This document shows, in pieces, positions 1-5,076 of a stretch of 5,076 nt of DNA. The notes below the pieces were generated by a model. That model saw nothing but the letters and a program-made list of their open reading frames with translations. It did no database searches and had not been told where the DNA came from. Each line of letters opens with the position of its first letter. The stretch's first letter is position 1. The translations under genes and the position numbers were made by a program. The stretch is from JBAYHN01 sp041666125 (lineage in GTDB: Bacteria; Patescibacteriota; Gracilibacteria; UBA1369; UM-FILTER-53-11): NCBI GenBank assembly GCA_041666125.1, contig JBAYHN010000080.1, positions 1-5,076 on the forward strand. Direction: 5' to 3'.

Positions 1-1
1 A

Positions 2-88
2 ATTATTGTTGATCCTGAAAATGTTATTGATGAAACAAATGAAAAAGATAATGAATCAATTTTTTACCTAGAAATGGTATCGGATTAA
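2..88 (+). CDS. C-terminal end of an unidentified protein (partial)
   Basis: A plus-strand frame is open from the left edge and ends at a TAA (86-88), giving 28 residues that end in ...FYLEMVSD. The peptide is acidic and polar (many D, E and N), as often seen in the tail of a soluble protein, and its GAA/GAT/AAT codons look like coding sequence. A second plus-strand frame is also open until a TAG near 69, so the frame choice is not certain. No domain can be recognised in so short a piece and the function is unknown. The next feature on this strand is the tRNA-Phe gene nearly 400 bases on; no clear plus-strand terminator follows the stop, although the palindromic element at 117-220 could end transcription. 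Confidence 0.45.
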   Translation: MIVDPENVIDETNEKDNESIFYLEMVSD

Positions 89-101
89 GGCAACATCGCG
101 A

Positions 102-127
102 TTTAGTGGAGAGGGTAAGGGGAGTCG
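102..127 (-). repeat. Near-perfect second copy of the tRNA-Gly 3' end
   Basis: These 26 bases match 281-306 at 25 of 26 positions; the only difference is A at 112 against C at 291. Base 281-306 covers, on the minus strand, the 3' half of the T-arm, the 3' acceptor strand, the discriminator base, CCA and the following TAAA. No matching 5' acceptor strand (GAGGGTA in minus sense) lies between the copies, so this is a fragment and not a second tRNA. Direct copies of a tRNA 3' end are what remains after site-specific integration of an element, or after a partial tRNA duplication; no integrase is visible in the window. Confidence 0.75.
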
Positions 128-220
128 GTCAGGCGTCTTTTTTGTCTTAACAAAAAAGCGCCCGACCCGGTCTCGGCGCCCTGCCGCTTGCAGAGGCGCC
201 TCCGGCATTCGACTCCCCTT
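117..220. repeat. GC-rich palindromic element with T-arm-derived termini
   Basis: The ends are an 11-base perfect inverted repeat (117-127 AAGGGGAGTCG, 210-220 CGACTCCCCTT), identical to part of the tRNA-Gly T-arm. Inside are two further hairpins. The first runs 128-166: C137-T145 pairs with A150-G158 around loop CTTA, then GGCG/CGCC below a bulged T136 and GTC/GAC below an A.C mismatch. The second runs 175-200: GGCGCC-CTGC pairs with GCAG-A-GGCGCC around loop CGCTT. Together they can fold as a three-way junction. Bases 158-207 are 40/50 G or C, unlike the AT-rich flanks. It may be a small non-autonomous palindromic repeat, a structured RNA, or a terminator-like element; which strand is used is unclear. 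Confidence 0.6.
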
Positions 221-238
221 GGTTTTAATCACATACAT

Positions 239-270
239 AACAAAAACAGGCACTAATCTTGAGTACCTGT
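239..270 (-). terminator. Intrinsic terminator of tRNA-Gly
   Basis: Read on the minus strand, ACAGGTACT (270-262) pairs with AGTGCCTGT (254-246) to give a 9-bp stem with one G.U pair and a 7-base loop. A run of T residues follows directly (246-242 on the complement). It begins 16 bases past the encoded CCA of tRNA-Gly, the expected place for a Rho-independent terminator of that gene. Confidence 0.8.
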
Positions 271-285
271 TACCTTGACTTTTAG

Positions 286-360
286 TGGAGCGGGTAAGGG
301 GAGTCGAACCCCTATCCACTGATTGGCAACCAGTTGTAATAGCCGCTATACTATACCCGC
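286..360 (-). tRNA. tRNA-Gly (anticodon GCC)
   Basis: Reads minus-strand 360 to 286, 75 nt including CCA. The acceptor stem GCGGGTA/TACCCGC is fully paired, with discriminator T (289) and encoded CCA (288-286). The D-arm carries the conserved GG in its loop. The anticodon stem ACTGG/TCAGT (one G.T pair) closes the 7-base loop TTGCCAA, which places GCC at 327-325. The T-arm AGGGG-TTCGACT-CCCCT is canonical. It decodes GGC and GGT glycine codons. It is divergent from tRNA-Phe across a 110-base gap and is followed by its own terminator. Its 3' end is partly duplicated at 102-127 and its T-arm is copied in inverse at 208-220. Confidence 0.97.
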
Positions 361-375
361 TTAAAACGCTCCCCC

Positions 376-403
376 AATTTAGCAGATCCCGCAAAAAACT
401 CAA
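376..403 (-). promoter_or_regulatory. Probable sigma70-type promoter of tRNA-Gly
   Basis: On the minus strand, TTGAGT (403-398) as -35 and TAAATT (381-376) as -10 are separated by 16 bases. The -10 ends 15 bases before the first tRNA base, suitable for a short 5' leader. The match to consensus is partial but spacing and position are right. Confidence 0.5.
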
Positions 404-470
404 TCTAAATAAATCATATTGCGCTATCTGAAGATGTTTTATAGACTGTTGCTGTTGTTTCCTTGAGAGT

Positions 471-545
471 GCCAGGGTAGCTCAGTGGTAGAGCACACGA
501 TTGAAAATCGTGGTGTCGACAGTTCAATTCTGTCCCCTGGCACCA
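471..545 (+). tRNA. tRNA-Phe (anticodon GAA)
   Basis: A 75-nt tRNA with encoded CCA (543-545). The acceptor stem GCCAGGG/CCCTGGC is fully paired with discriminator A542. The D-arm is GCTC-AGTGGTA-GAGC. The anticodon stem CACGA/TCGTG closes loop TTGAAAA, placing GAA at 503-505. The T-arm GACAG-TTCAATT-CTGTC is canonical. It decodes TTT and TTC. A weak promoter candidate upstream is TTGCGC (419-424), 17 bases, TAGACT (442-447), which I would not rely on. Only two bases separate the CCA end from the long hairpin at 548-630, so the two are almost certainly on one primary transcript. An 11-base inverted copy of its T-arm lies at 647-657. Confidence 0.97.
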
Positions 546-547
546 CA

Positions 548-636
548 GACAACAAACGAGTCCTATGGTAGTCCTTGAGCGCTCCCTGTCAGGAAGCGAA
601 AGGTTTACCATAGAGACGAGTGAAGTTGTCCTTTTT
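548..636 (+). ncRNA. Long tRNA-linked hairpin ending in a U-tract (terminator or small RNA)
   Basis: The structure is almost continuous. GACAAC (548-553) pairs with GTTGTC (625-630). ACGAGT (556-561) pairs with ACGAGT (616-621), with a tandem G.A/A.G in its centre. CTATGGTA (563-570) pairs with TACCATAG (606-613). CCTT (573-576) pairs with AAGG (600-603). CGCT (580-583) pairs with AGCG (595-598), then CCT/AGG beyond one C.A mismatch, with triloop GTC (588-590). C631 and five T residues (632-636) follow the outer stem, as in an intrinsic terminator, but the arm is more than twice the usual terminator length. It does not carry the signal recognition particle RNA tetraloop signature and I cannot assign it to a known family. 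It probably ends tRNA-Phe transcription; whether it also yields a stable small RNA is open. On the minus strand no T-run follows it, so it would not be a standard terminator for the operon. Confidence 0.65.
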
Positions 637-646
637 CATAAAAAGT

Positions 647-657
647 CAGAATTGAAC
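647..657. repeat. Inverted copy of the tRNA-Phe T-arm
   Basis: CAGAATTGAAC is the exact reverse complement of 522-532 in the T-arm of tRNA-Phe; one mismatch further out a twelfth base also matches. It lies about 100 bases beyond the tRNA 3' end and past the hairpin. tRNA-Gly has a comparable inverted 13-base T-arm copy at 208-220. A chance match of this length so nearby is unlikely but not excluded. Confidence 0.5.
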
Positions 658-674
658 GCGCTAGATCAAGTTAT

Positions 675-1484
675 TTATTTCTTGTAGGTTTCTTCGCCAA
701 CGATAAGCGCGATTCTTCTATGAATATCAAGTAAGACATCTCTGCCCGGAGACCAACCCCCTGCGGCCATTTGGTCGAATAAATCGGAATCTTGCTTTAA
801 CAATTCATATATTCTTACATTTCTCTCTAAAATGGCCGCATTTGTTCCATTTATCTTGCCAGCATCCGGACTTGTCGGATCTATGATTCTTCCGAGCATG
901 TCGCACTCTGAAAATTTTAAAAGTAATCTGGCACCGGCAAATTTTCCACGCAAAGAAAAAAGATTCTGGATTCCCTGAATTCTTTTGGGAAACTGAACTG
1001 TGCTCGACATAATCTCGTGCTTTTTGATCATTTCCACTACCATAGCCAATTCTTCTTCGCTCAAAAATTCGGCTAAATCTTCCACTGCATGTTCAGCAGA
1101 TTTGCCGACGTGATCCATTCTTTGCCCTTTTGCTCGCGCCTCATTTCTATCCTTTTTGCCAGTATCGTGATGTGTCAAAGCCAGAGCAATTAATAACAAA
1201 TCTTCCGAATTATTTATTCCGCCAAATCTTTCATCCGACAAAGTTTTTTTTCTAAGCAATCCAAGCGCCATTTTTTTATGGGCAAAAACATCCCCTTCAG
1301 CATGTTTTAGAGGTGACTGTTTAACACCATGAGTTGCGGCCAAAGCCGGGAAAAATAATTTTAATGTCCCACTTTTATCCAATTCCTCGATATATTCAGC
1401 TGGATTAGCAACAAAATTTTCCACCGAGAAAGAGACTCCATCAACCTCAAAAGATCTAGATACCTTTCCATCTATTCCATCCAT
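675..1484 (-). CDS. HD-domain metal-dependent phosphohydrolase-like protein
   Basis: A 269-residue soluble protein, no signal peptide or membrane segment. The metal-binding pattern of the HD superfamily is visible: H61 and H69 in the HAEGDVFAH stretch, the H105-H106-D107 doublet in ALTHHDTGK, H125 and H132 in the DHVGKSAEH stretch, H156 in IKKHE, and D195 in FSECDMLGR. The H-x-E-G-D-V-x-x-H opening and the closing D-x-L-G-R resemble the HD half of bacterial CCA-adding and poly(A) polymerase-type enzymes, but the nucleotidyltransferase half is absent; the first 60 residues match nothing I know. HD proteins of this type hydrolyse phosphoesters in nucleotides or RNA; the substrate here is unknown. 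The ATG at 1484 is supported by AAGG seven bases upstream, which overlaps the upstream gene's stop; the genes are nine bases apart, so it is the second gene of an operon. Likely family member; specific function not assigned. Confidence 0.88.
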   Translation of the reverse strand: MDGIDGKVSRSFEVDGVSFSVENFVANPAEYIEELDKSGTLKLFFPALAATHGVKQSPLKHAEGDVFAHKKMALGLLRKKTLSDERFGGINNSEDLLLIALALTHHDTGKKDRNEARAKGQRMDHVGKSAEHAVEDLAEFLSEEELAMVVEMIKKHEIMSSTVQFPKRIQGIQNLFSLRGKFAGARLLLKFSECDMLGRIIDPTSPDAGKINGTNAAILERNVRIYELLKQDSDLFDQMAAGGWSPGRDVLLDIHRRIALIVGEETYKK

Positions 1485-1496
1485 AAATATGCCTTA
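1485..1496 (-). promoter_or_regulatory. Ribosome binding site overlapping the upstream stop codon
   Basis: On the minus strand the stop TAA of the 782-residue gene (1496-1494) runs straight into GG, giving TAAGG. The AAGG is a Shine-Dalgarno-like site seven bases before the ATG of the HD gene. This arrangement favours translational coupling, with ribosomes ending the first gene positioned to start the second. It also decides the start of the HD protein. Confidence 0.65.
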
Positions 1497-3842
1497 TCTA
1501 TACTCAATACTCGGGAATCCGTCAAGGTCGATGCCTCTAAAGATGCAGTGCTTTTTAAGTCTTAGCGTAGCCTCCTTATCCAGGCCGAGCTTTTCGCTTA
1601 TAACATTACATGCATACGCCAAACTTCCTTCGTCCGGCATATAGTGCCCAGAGCCATTATTTACTTCAATCAATCTCCATTTTCCATCAACGCGTTCAAA
1701 TGCCAATTCTCCGGCGGCATAAACATTTCTACCTTTTTTATGTCTTTTATTTGCCAATTCCGTGTGCGCCGCCCTATATGAATTTTTCTTTTCAAAACGT
1801 TCTTCTTCCACCATCACTTCTCCATCCTCATCAATTATATATATAACTTTTAGAATATTTCTGGATTCGTGTGTAACTTCTCGGAGTGCAAAGGAATCCC
1901 AGGATTTTTTGAAGATTGTTTTATATAGCTCCAATAATTTTTGCTTAAACACTAAAGATTCCGCAGAGAATTGTTCTTTGCTTATGTCACCCTTTTTGCG
2001 TCTTACATTAAGATCTTCCAGATAACCGCGACATGATTTAATTCGCACATGATTTTGATCTTTGTAGTAATCAGCCAAACTGCTTTGCAGAGATTTAAAT
2101 TCCGCTCTCTGTGACTCATCCAATTGGCCTGATCCAATTTGTTTTAATGCTTCAAATCTTGAAACTAAATCATCCAATTTGGCTTCGCACCTTTGTAGAT
2201 TAATATGTAAAAGATCATCCGCCTTTTGAGCGGCAACCTTTTTGCATTCTTCTCCTTTATTTTCACCCTCAATTATGCGCGATGCATGCTTTCTTGTCAT
2301 AGGGTCATATGTAACAATTCTTAAAAAAGATCGGTCTTGCTTGGCGAGATGTGGCATAAATTCCGCAAGCGTCATAGATTTTTTTTCATCATCATATTCG
2401 CGTATTCTCCCACCCTTTTCTGCTTTTTTAAGATTTCCCAAAACGTCAAACATAATTCTTTCAATATTCAAAAAGTAACCATCGCGCGGACCTGTATATC
2501 CATCAATAATTCTATATGCGCGCATATCGGATTCATGAGACAAACTTTGTCTGGCTAATTCATCCTCTCTTATTGCACTTATATGTCTCATTACAGTATC
2601 CACAGCCAATTCCCATTGTTCCCGAGGGAGAAGATAATTATCTCTAAATCTCTCGTGGCCGGGGCTACTTTCCAACAGTTGTTCGAAGCCAAATAATGCT
2701 TCATGTACATATTCTCTAGTTACTTGTTCTCCATATGCCGGAACTCCCTTTGCTTCGGCACCGTGAATTGCCTTACCCTTTAAACTGGTCCAAAGAGTTT
2801 CTTTTTGTCGTGTTTCATATGCGTGAAATTCAGATTCATCCTTAATGGATTCCGGATCTTCCACAAGCGCATCGCTGATAATTTTTGGCAATGATTTATC
2901 GCGGAGAGACGCCGCAAGCCCACGTATAACCAGGGTATCTTCTTTTGAATATTCACCGTGATCATTATAAAATTTAAGTCCTTGGCCCCGGCACTGCTTT
3001 AGCGCAAATCGGTATTCTCTTCCGCTTGGCAAAGGGAGAGAATAAATTATTTCGACATCTGGTGCTGGTCCTTCTCTATCAAAAACACTTTCCCCAGTAA
3101 GCCATTTTAAAAATTTATAATCTATGCGTCCGGTAAGTTCTATTGTTACTCCTGCGGCTGGACCTTCTTCTTCTCGTCCTCCTTCAAGTTTTCTTCTTAC
3201 CGCCGATTGATCTCTAAGAATCTGGTTTCTAATTTTTCGTGCTTCGTTTTTTCCATAATCTCTGCCCCAGGCTTTTCGCGGATATCTTTTTGTGTCGTAA
3301 ATGTAGGGCTTCCCATCCCGCCAAATAAAATCAATGTCCGATTCTATATCACCGTTTTTATTACGCATGTTAGGTCGGAAGGTTTTTCTTGGTGGCTGAG
3401 CGAGATCATCCTCCGGACCATATCCAACATACTCAATGTGGAGAGGTGGATGACTTACACCAACTTCTTCTTGTCCCTGAGATATAATCAAACCGCGCCT
3501 GGATAATTCAAAAATAATTCCCCTAAATTTGCACAGTGCATCTACAGGATTGCGCTCATGCATTGAGGCTTTTAAAGATATCAAATATTTCTCGCGAATT
3601 TCGGGCGGAAGATACTTAAGGCAGAATAAAAATATATCTTTTTCCTGTTGCGGAATAAATTCCGCCCTTTCAAAAAGATCTAAAATGCTATGCACTTGCT
3701 GCAAAACACTAGCCTGCAGTCCTTCAAGAATAGGCCACATAGTTTTAATGGCTTCCACGGTGTGGCTTCTTTGATCGAGCTTAATTTGACCATCGGGACC
3801 CGAAGCTAGGACATCTGGTTTATCTGGTTGGTCGCCGGCCAT
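1494..3842 (-). CDS. Large multidomain protein: PD-(D/E)XK-nuclease-like segment and C-terminal SGHY-x-P domain
   Basis: 782 residues, cytoplasmic by appearance. Residues ~25-125 are helical with no recognised fold. Residues ~130-285 contain a possible PD-(D/E)XK core: E167, D169 and D171 in the ESDIDFIW strand, a short turn (RDGK), then YIYDTK with D183-x-K185, followed by a helix with Q207 and Q212, the usual order in RecB- and resolvase-like nucleases. Residues ~340-530 are mixed helical. Residues ~535-650 are charged and heptad-like, probably coiled coil. Residues ~655-782 carry H693-T-x-L, then A710-G-E, then N729-G-S-G-H-Y-x-P (to P736), a signature I recall from bacterial effector-like proteins and plant IQM proteins; its biochemical role is not known to me. 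It is the first gene of an operon with the HD protein, behind a good promoter. The ATG at 3842 has no Shine-Dalgarno site and a predicted leader of about 19 bases. Existence as a gene is certain; the nuclease call is tentative. Confidence 0.9.
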   Translation of the reverse strand: MAGDQPDKPDVLASGPDGQIKLDQRSHTVEAIKTMWPILEGLQASVLQQVHSILDLFERAEFIPQQEKDIFLFCLKYLPPEIREKYLISLKASMHERNPVDALCKFRGIIFELSRRGLIISQGQEEVGVSHPPLHIEYVGYGPEDDLAQPPRKTFRPNMRNKNGDIESDIDFIWRDGKPYIYDTKRYPRKAWGRDYGKNEARKIRNQILRDQSAVRRKLEGGREEEGPAAGVTIELTGRIDYKFLKWLTGESVFDREGPAPDVEIIYSLPLPSGREYRFALKQCRGQGLKFYNDHGEYSKEDTLVIRGLAASLRDKSLPKIISDALVEDPESIKDESEFHAYETRQKETLWTSLKGKAIHGAEAKGVPAYGEQVTREYVHEALFGFEQLLESSPGHERFRDNYLLPREQWELAVDTVMRHISAIREDELARQSLSHESDMRAYRIIDGYTGPRDGYFLNIERIMFDVLGNLKKAEKGGRIREYDDEKKSMTLAEFMPHLAKQDRSFLRIVTYDPMTRKHASRIIEGENKGEECKKVAAQKADDLLHINLQRCEAKLDDLVSRFEALKQIGSGQLDESQRAEFKSLQSSLADYYKDQNHVRIKSCRGYLEDLNVRRKKGDISKEQFSAESLVFKQKLLELYKTIFKKSWDSFALREVTHESRNILKVIYIIDEDGEVMVEEERFEKKNSYRAAHTELANKRHKKGRNVYAAGELAFERVDGKWRLIEVNNGSGHYMPDEGSLAYACNVISEKLGLDKEATLRLKKHCIFRGIDLDGFPSIEYR

Positions 3843-3867
3843 AATGTTTAATTTTTATATTCTATAT

Positions 3868-3896
3868 ATTATACAACAAAATCTCCTCCTGGTCAA
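3868..3896 (-). promoter_or_regulatory. Sigma70-type promoter of the two-gene operon
   Basis: On the minus strand TTGACC (3896-3891) and a perfect TATAAT (3873-3868) are separated by exactly 17 bases. Transcription would start near 3861, giving an AT-rich leader of about 19 bases before the ATG at 3842, with no Shine-Dalgarno sequence. A GGAGGAG run lies in the spacer, upstream of the start, so it cannot serve as ribosome binding site. The gap of 102 bases to the divergent TPR gene leaves room for shared regulation, but no operator palindrome is obvious. Confidence 0.75.
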
Positions 3897-3944
3897 AGCT
3901 TGCGGTTGGTGGGTTTGAATAGTAAGTTTCTACATGTGATCAAT

Positions 3945-5076
3945 ATGGATGAAAACAAGGAAAACCGTGGAAGTAATGAAACTGCCGGGAGCGTCGCCAA
4001 AACCGGTGCAAGAATGGAAGAAATGCTGATGCGCGAGGCATATGAAAGCATGTCCAAGTGCCATTATCGCGAAGCGGTTGAGCGTTTTGATGAACTAATG
4101 CGCAGGTGCCGCGTGGCTTTGGACGACAAACAAAAAAGCCTTATTCATTCCGAAATGGGCACGCTTTATTTTTGGCTTGGAGATTACGAAACAGCAGATC
4201 GCCAGTGCGAAAACGCCCTTGCCTACGGTTTTGATAATGATCAGGCATATGTGATTTTGGGGCGAATTGCCGTGGCAAGATTTCAATTTTCAATTGCAAA
4301 CGGGTATTTTTCCAAGATTTCCGACAACAATCCGGAGAAAAATTTTGGATTTTGCCTTGTCGCAATAAAAACGAGAGATACGAAATCTGCATCTTCATAT
4401 TTAAGTTCCGTGGCCAAAATGATTTCTAAAAATGATAAGCAGTATCGCGTTTATTTTTCATATGTTGAGCTTTTGCAGGGAAACGCCAAAGAGGCTTTAA
4501 ATGAAGCTCGCGCGGTGATTGCGGAATGCGGCAAAGATCCATTTTTAATGCTACTTCTTGCAGAGATTTTTATTACTGCCGGAAATTACGGTGAGGCGGT
4601 GCAAATTGCCAACGGAGCCTTAATAAATTGTCCAAAAAACGACCAAGCCTATGCCATAAAAGCTCATGCAGCATATGCGGAAGAGAATTTTGGAGCAGCA
4701 AGTGAGTTTGCGCGCGAAGCGGTTAATTTAAATCCAAAAAACGTGTATGCAAAAACCGCTTTGGTAAAACTGGCGATGCGCAGTGGAAATTATAGCGCGG
4801 CAGAAAGTATAGGTAGCGAAATTTTGCGTGATAGCCCGCAATATTCGCTTGGCCACGCCAATCTTGGTGATGTTTATTTTATTCAGGGCCGCTATGAATT
4901 GGCGCAGATTGAATATGAGCAAACGATGGAACTTATGGATTCTCAAACAAAAGGTGCGCGGCTTCGCCAGGCGCGAATGAAATACATAGAAGGGGATTTT
5001 GCCTCCGCCGCTTTAATTTTGGAAGGCCTGGTTGAGGGTTATCATACTTATTATGATGATGCGATGTGCGATTTGG
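3945..5076 (+). CDS. TPR-repeat protein (partial, runs off the right edge)
   Basis: A frame of 377 codons opens at ATG 3945 and has no stop before the window ends. The first ~25 residues are polar and disordered-looking, without signal peptide or membrane segment. From about residue 30 it is a helical array of tetratricopeptide-like repeats. Clear units lie around residues 33-60 (AYESMSKCHYREAVERF), 66-94 (GTLYFWLGDYETADRQCENAL), 201-228, 234-262 (AYAEENFGAASEFAREAV), 268-296 and 302-330 (LGDVYFIQGRYELAQIEYEQ), with a less regular stretch at 100-180. TPR arrays bind other proteins; the partner is not evident. ATG 3945 lacks a Shine-Dalgarno site; GTG at 3936 and ATG at 4014 in frame are alternatives. 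The frame stays open upstream to a stop at 3849, but that part is AT-rich and overlaps the divergent promoter. It is divergent from the operon, so a functional link is only possible. Confidence 0.93.
   Translation, partial: MDENKENRGSNETAGSVAKTGARMEEMLMREAYESMSKCHYREAVERFDELMRRCRVALDDKQKSLIHSEMGTLYFWLGDYETADRQCENALAYGFDNDQAYVILGRIAVARFQFSIANGYFSKISDNNPEKNFGFCLVAIKTRDTKSASSYLSSVAKMISKNDKQYRVYFSYVELLQGNAKEALNEARAVIAECGKDPFLMLLLAEIFITAGNYGEAVQIANGALINCPKNDQAYAIKAHAAYAEENFGAASEFAREAVNLNPKNVYAKTALVKLAMRSGNYSAAESIGSEILRDSPQYSLGHANLGDVYFIQGRYELAQIEYEQTMELMDSQTKGARLRQARMKYIEGDFASAALILEGLVEGYHTYYDDAMCDL

Noticed and set aside
102..220. A second complete tRNA-Gly
   Set aside because: Only the 3' acceptor strand, CCA and part of the T-arm are present; no 5' acceptor strand, D-arm or anticodon arm can be found.
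68..403. Minus-strand open frame of 111 codons
   Set aside because: It runs through the tRNA-Gly gene, its terminator and the palindromic element; the peptide is a by-product of these structures.
414..611. Minus-strand open frame of 65 codons
   Set aside because: It lies antisense to the complete tRNA-Phe and half of the long hairpin and has no ribosome site or recognisable domain.
554..624. Kink-turn around the tandem G.A pairs
   Set aside because: The tandem G.A pairs are flanked by regular pairs on both sides; the three-base bulge directly next to them that a kink-turn needs is not there.
548..630. Small signal recognition particle RNA or an integron attC site
   Set aside because: The TCAGGAAG stretch recalls SRP RNA, but the GGAA tetraloop and its symmetric internal loop are missing from the fold. 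The AAC/GTT ends recall attC, but the consensus core sites and an integrase are absent.
1610..3774. Several plus-strand open frames of 73-99 codons, and one minus-strand frame at 2780-2965
   Set aside because: All overlap the 782-residue gene in other frames, have low-complexity S/F/I-rich peptides typical of antisense reading, and lack start signals.
4095..4946. Minus-strand open frames of 63-85 codons
   Set aside because: They are antisense shadows of the TPR gene, whose repeat structure is unmistakable on the plus strand.
1..5076. CRISPR array or insertion sequence
   Set aside because: No regularly spaced direct repeats, transposase or integrase frame occurs on either strand.

Overview
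The window looks like chromosomal DNA from a bacterium with moderate-to-low GC content. The standard code fits, because the long frames contain no in-frame TGA. The short AT-rich leaders, the weak or absent Shine-Dalgarno sites and the pair of unfamiliar proteins would suit a candidate-phyla (Patescibacteria/CPR-type) genome. That placement is inference only; no marker gene is present.

Layout, left to right. (1) Bases 1-88 hold what looks like the last 28 codons of a plus-strand gene. (2) Bases 89-285 carry no gene but hold a compact GC-rich palindromic element (117-220) built around copies of the tRNA-Gly T-arm, a 26-base near-perfect copy of the tRNA-Gly 3' end (102-127), and a minus-strand terminator (239-270). 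(3) A minus-strand tRNA-Gly(GCC) (286-360) and a plus-strand tRNA-Phe(GAA) (471-545) are transcribed divergently, both with CCA encoded. (4) Two bases after tRNA-Phe, an 83-nt nearly continuous hairpin followed by five T residues (548-636) forms either an unusually elaborate terminator or a tRNA-linked small RNA. (5) Bases 675-3842 are a tight two-gene minus-strand operon: a 782-residue multidomain protein, then a 269-residue HD-domain protein nine bases downstream. A good sigma70-type promoter (TTGACC, 17 bases, TATAAT) drives it. (6) Diverging from the operon, a plus-strand TPR protein starts at 3945 and runs off the right edge.

How the parts may work together. The large protein has a segment resembling a PD-(D/E)XK nuclease core (around residues 165-210), a long helical/coiled-coil middle, and a C-terminal domain with an H-[ST]-x-L ... 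A-G-E ... N-x-S-G-H-Y-x-P signature that I associate with bacterial effector-like proteins and plant IQM proteins. Its partner has an HD metal-binding domain closest in look to the HD half of CCA-adding enzymes but without the nucleotidyltransferase half. Co-expression of a nuclease-like protein and an HD phosphohydrolase would fit a defence, conflict or RNA-processing module. No sequence here proves any of these, and this operon is the best candidate for an undescribed system. A second pattern is that both tRNA genes are followed, beyond a terminator hairpin, by a short inverted copy of their own T-arm, which hints at past integration or a tRNA-linked structural element.
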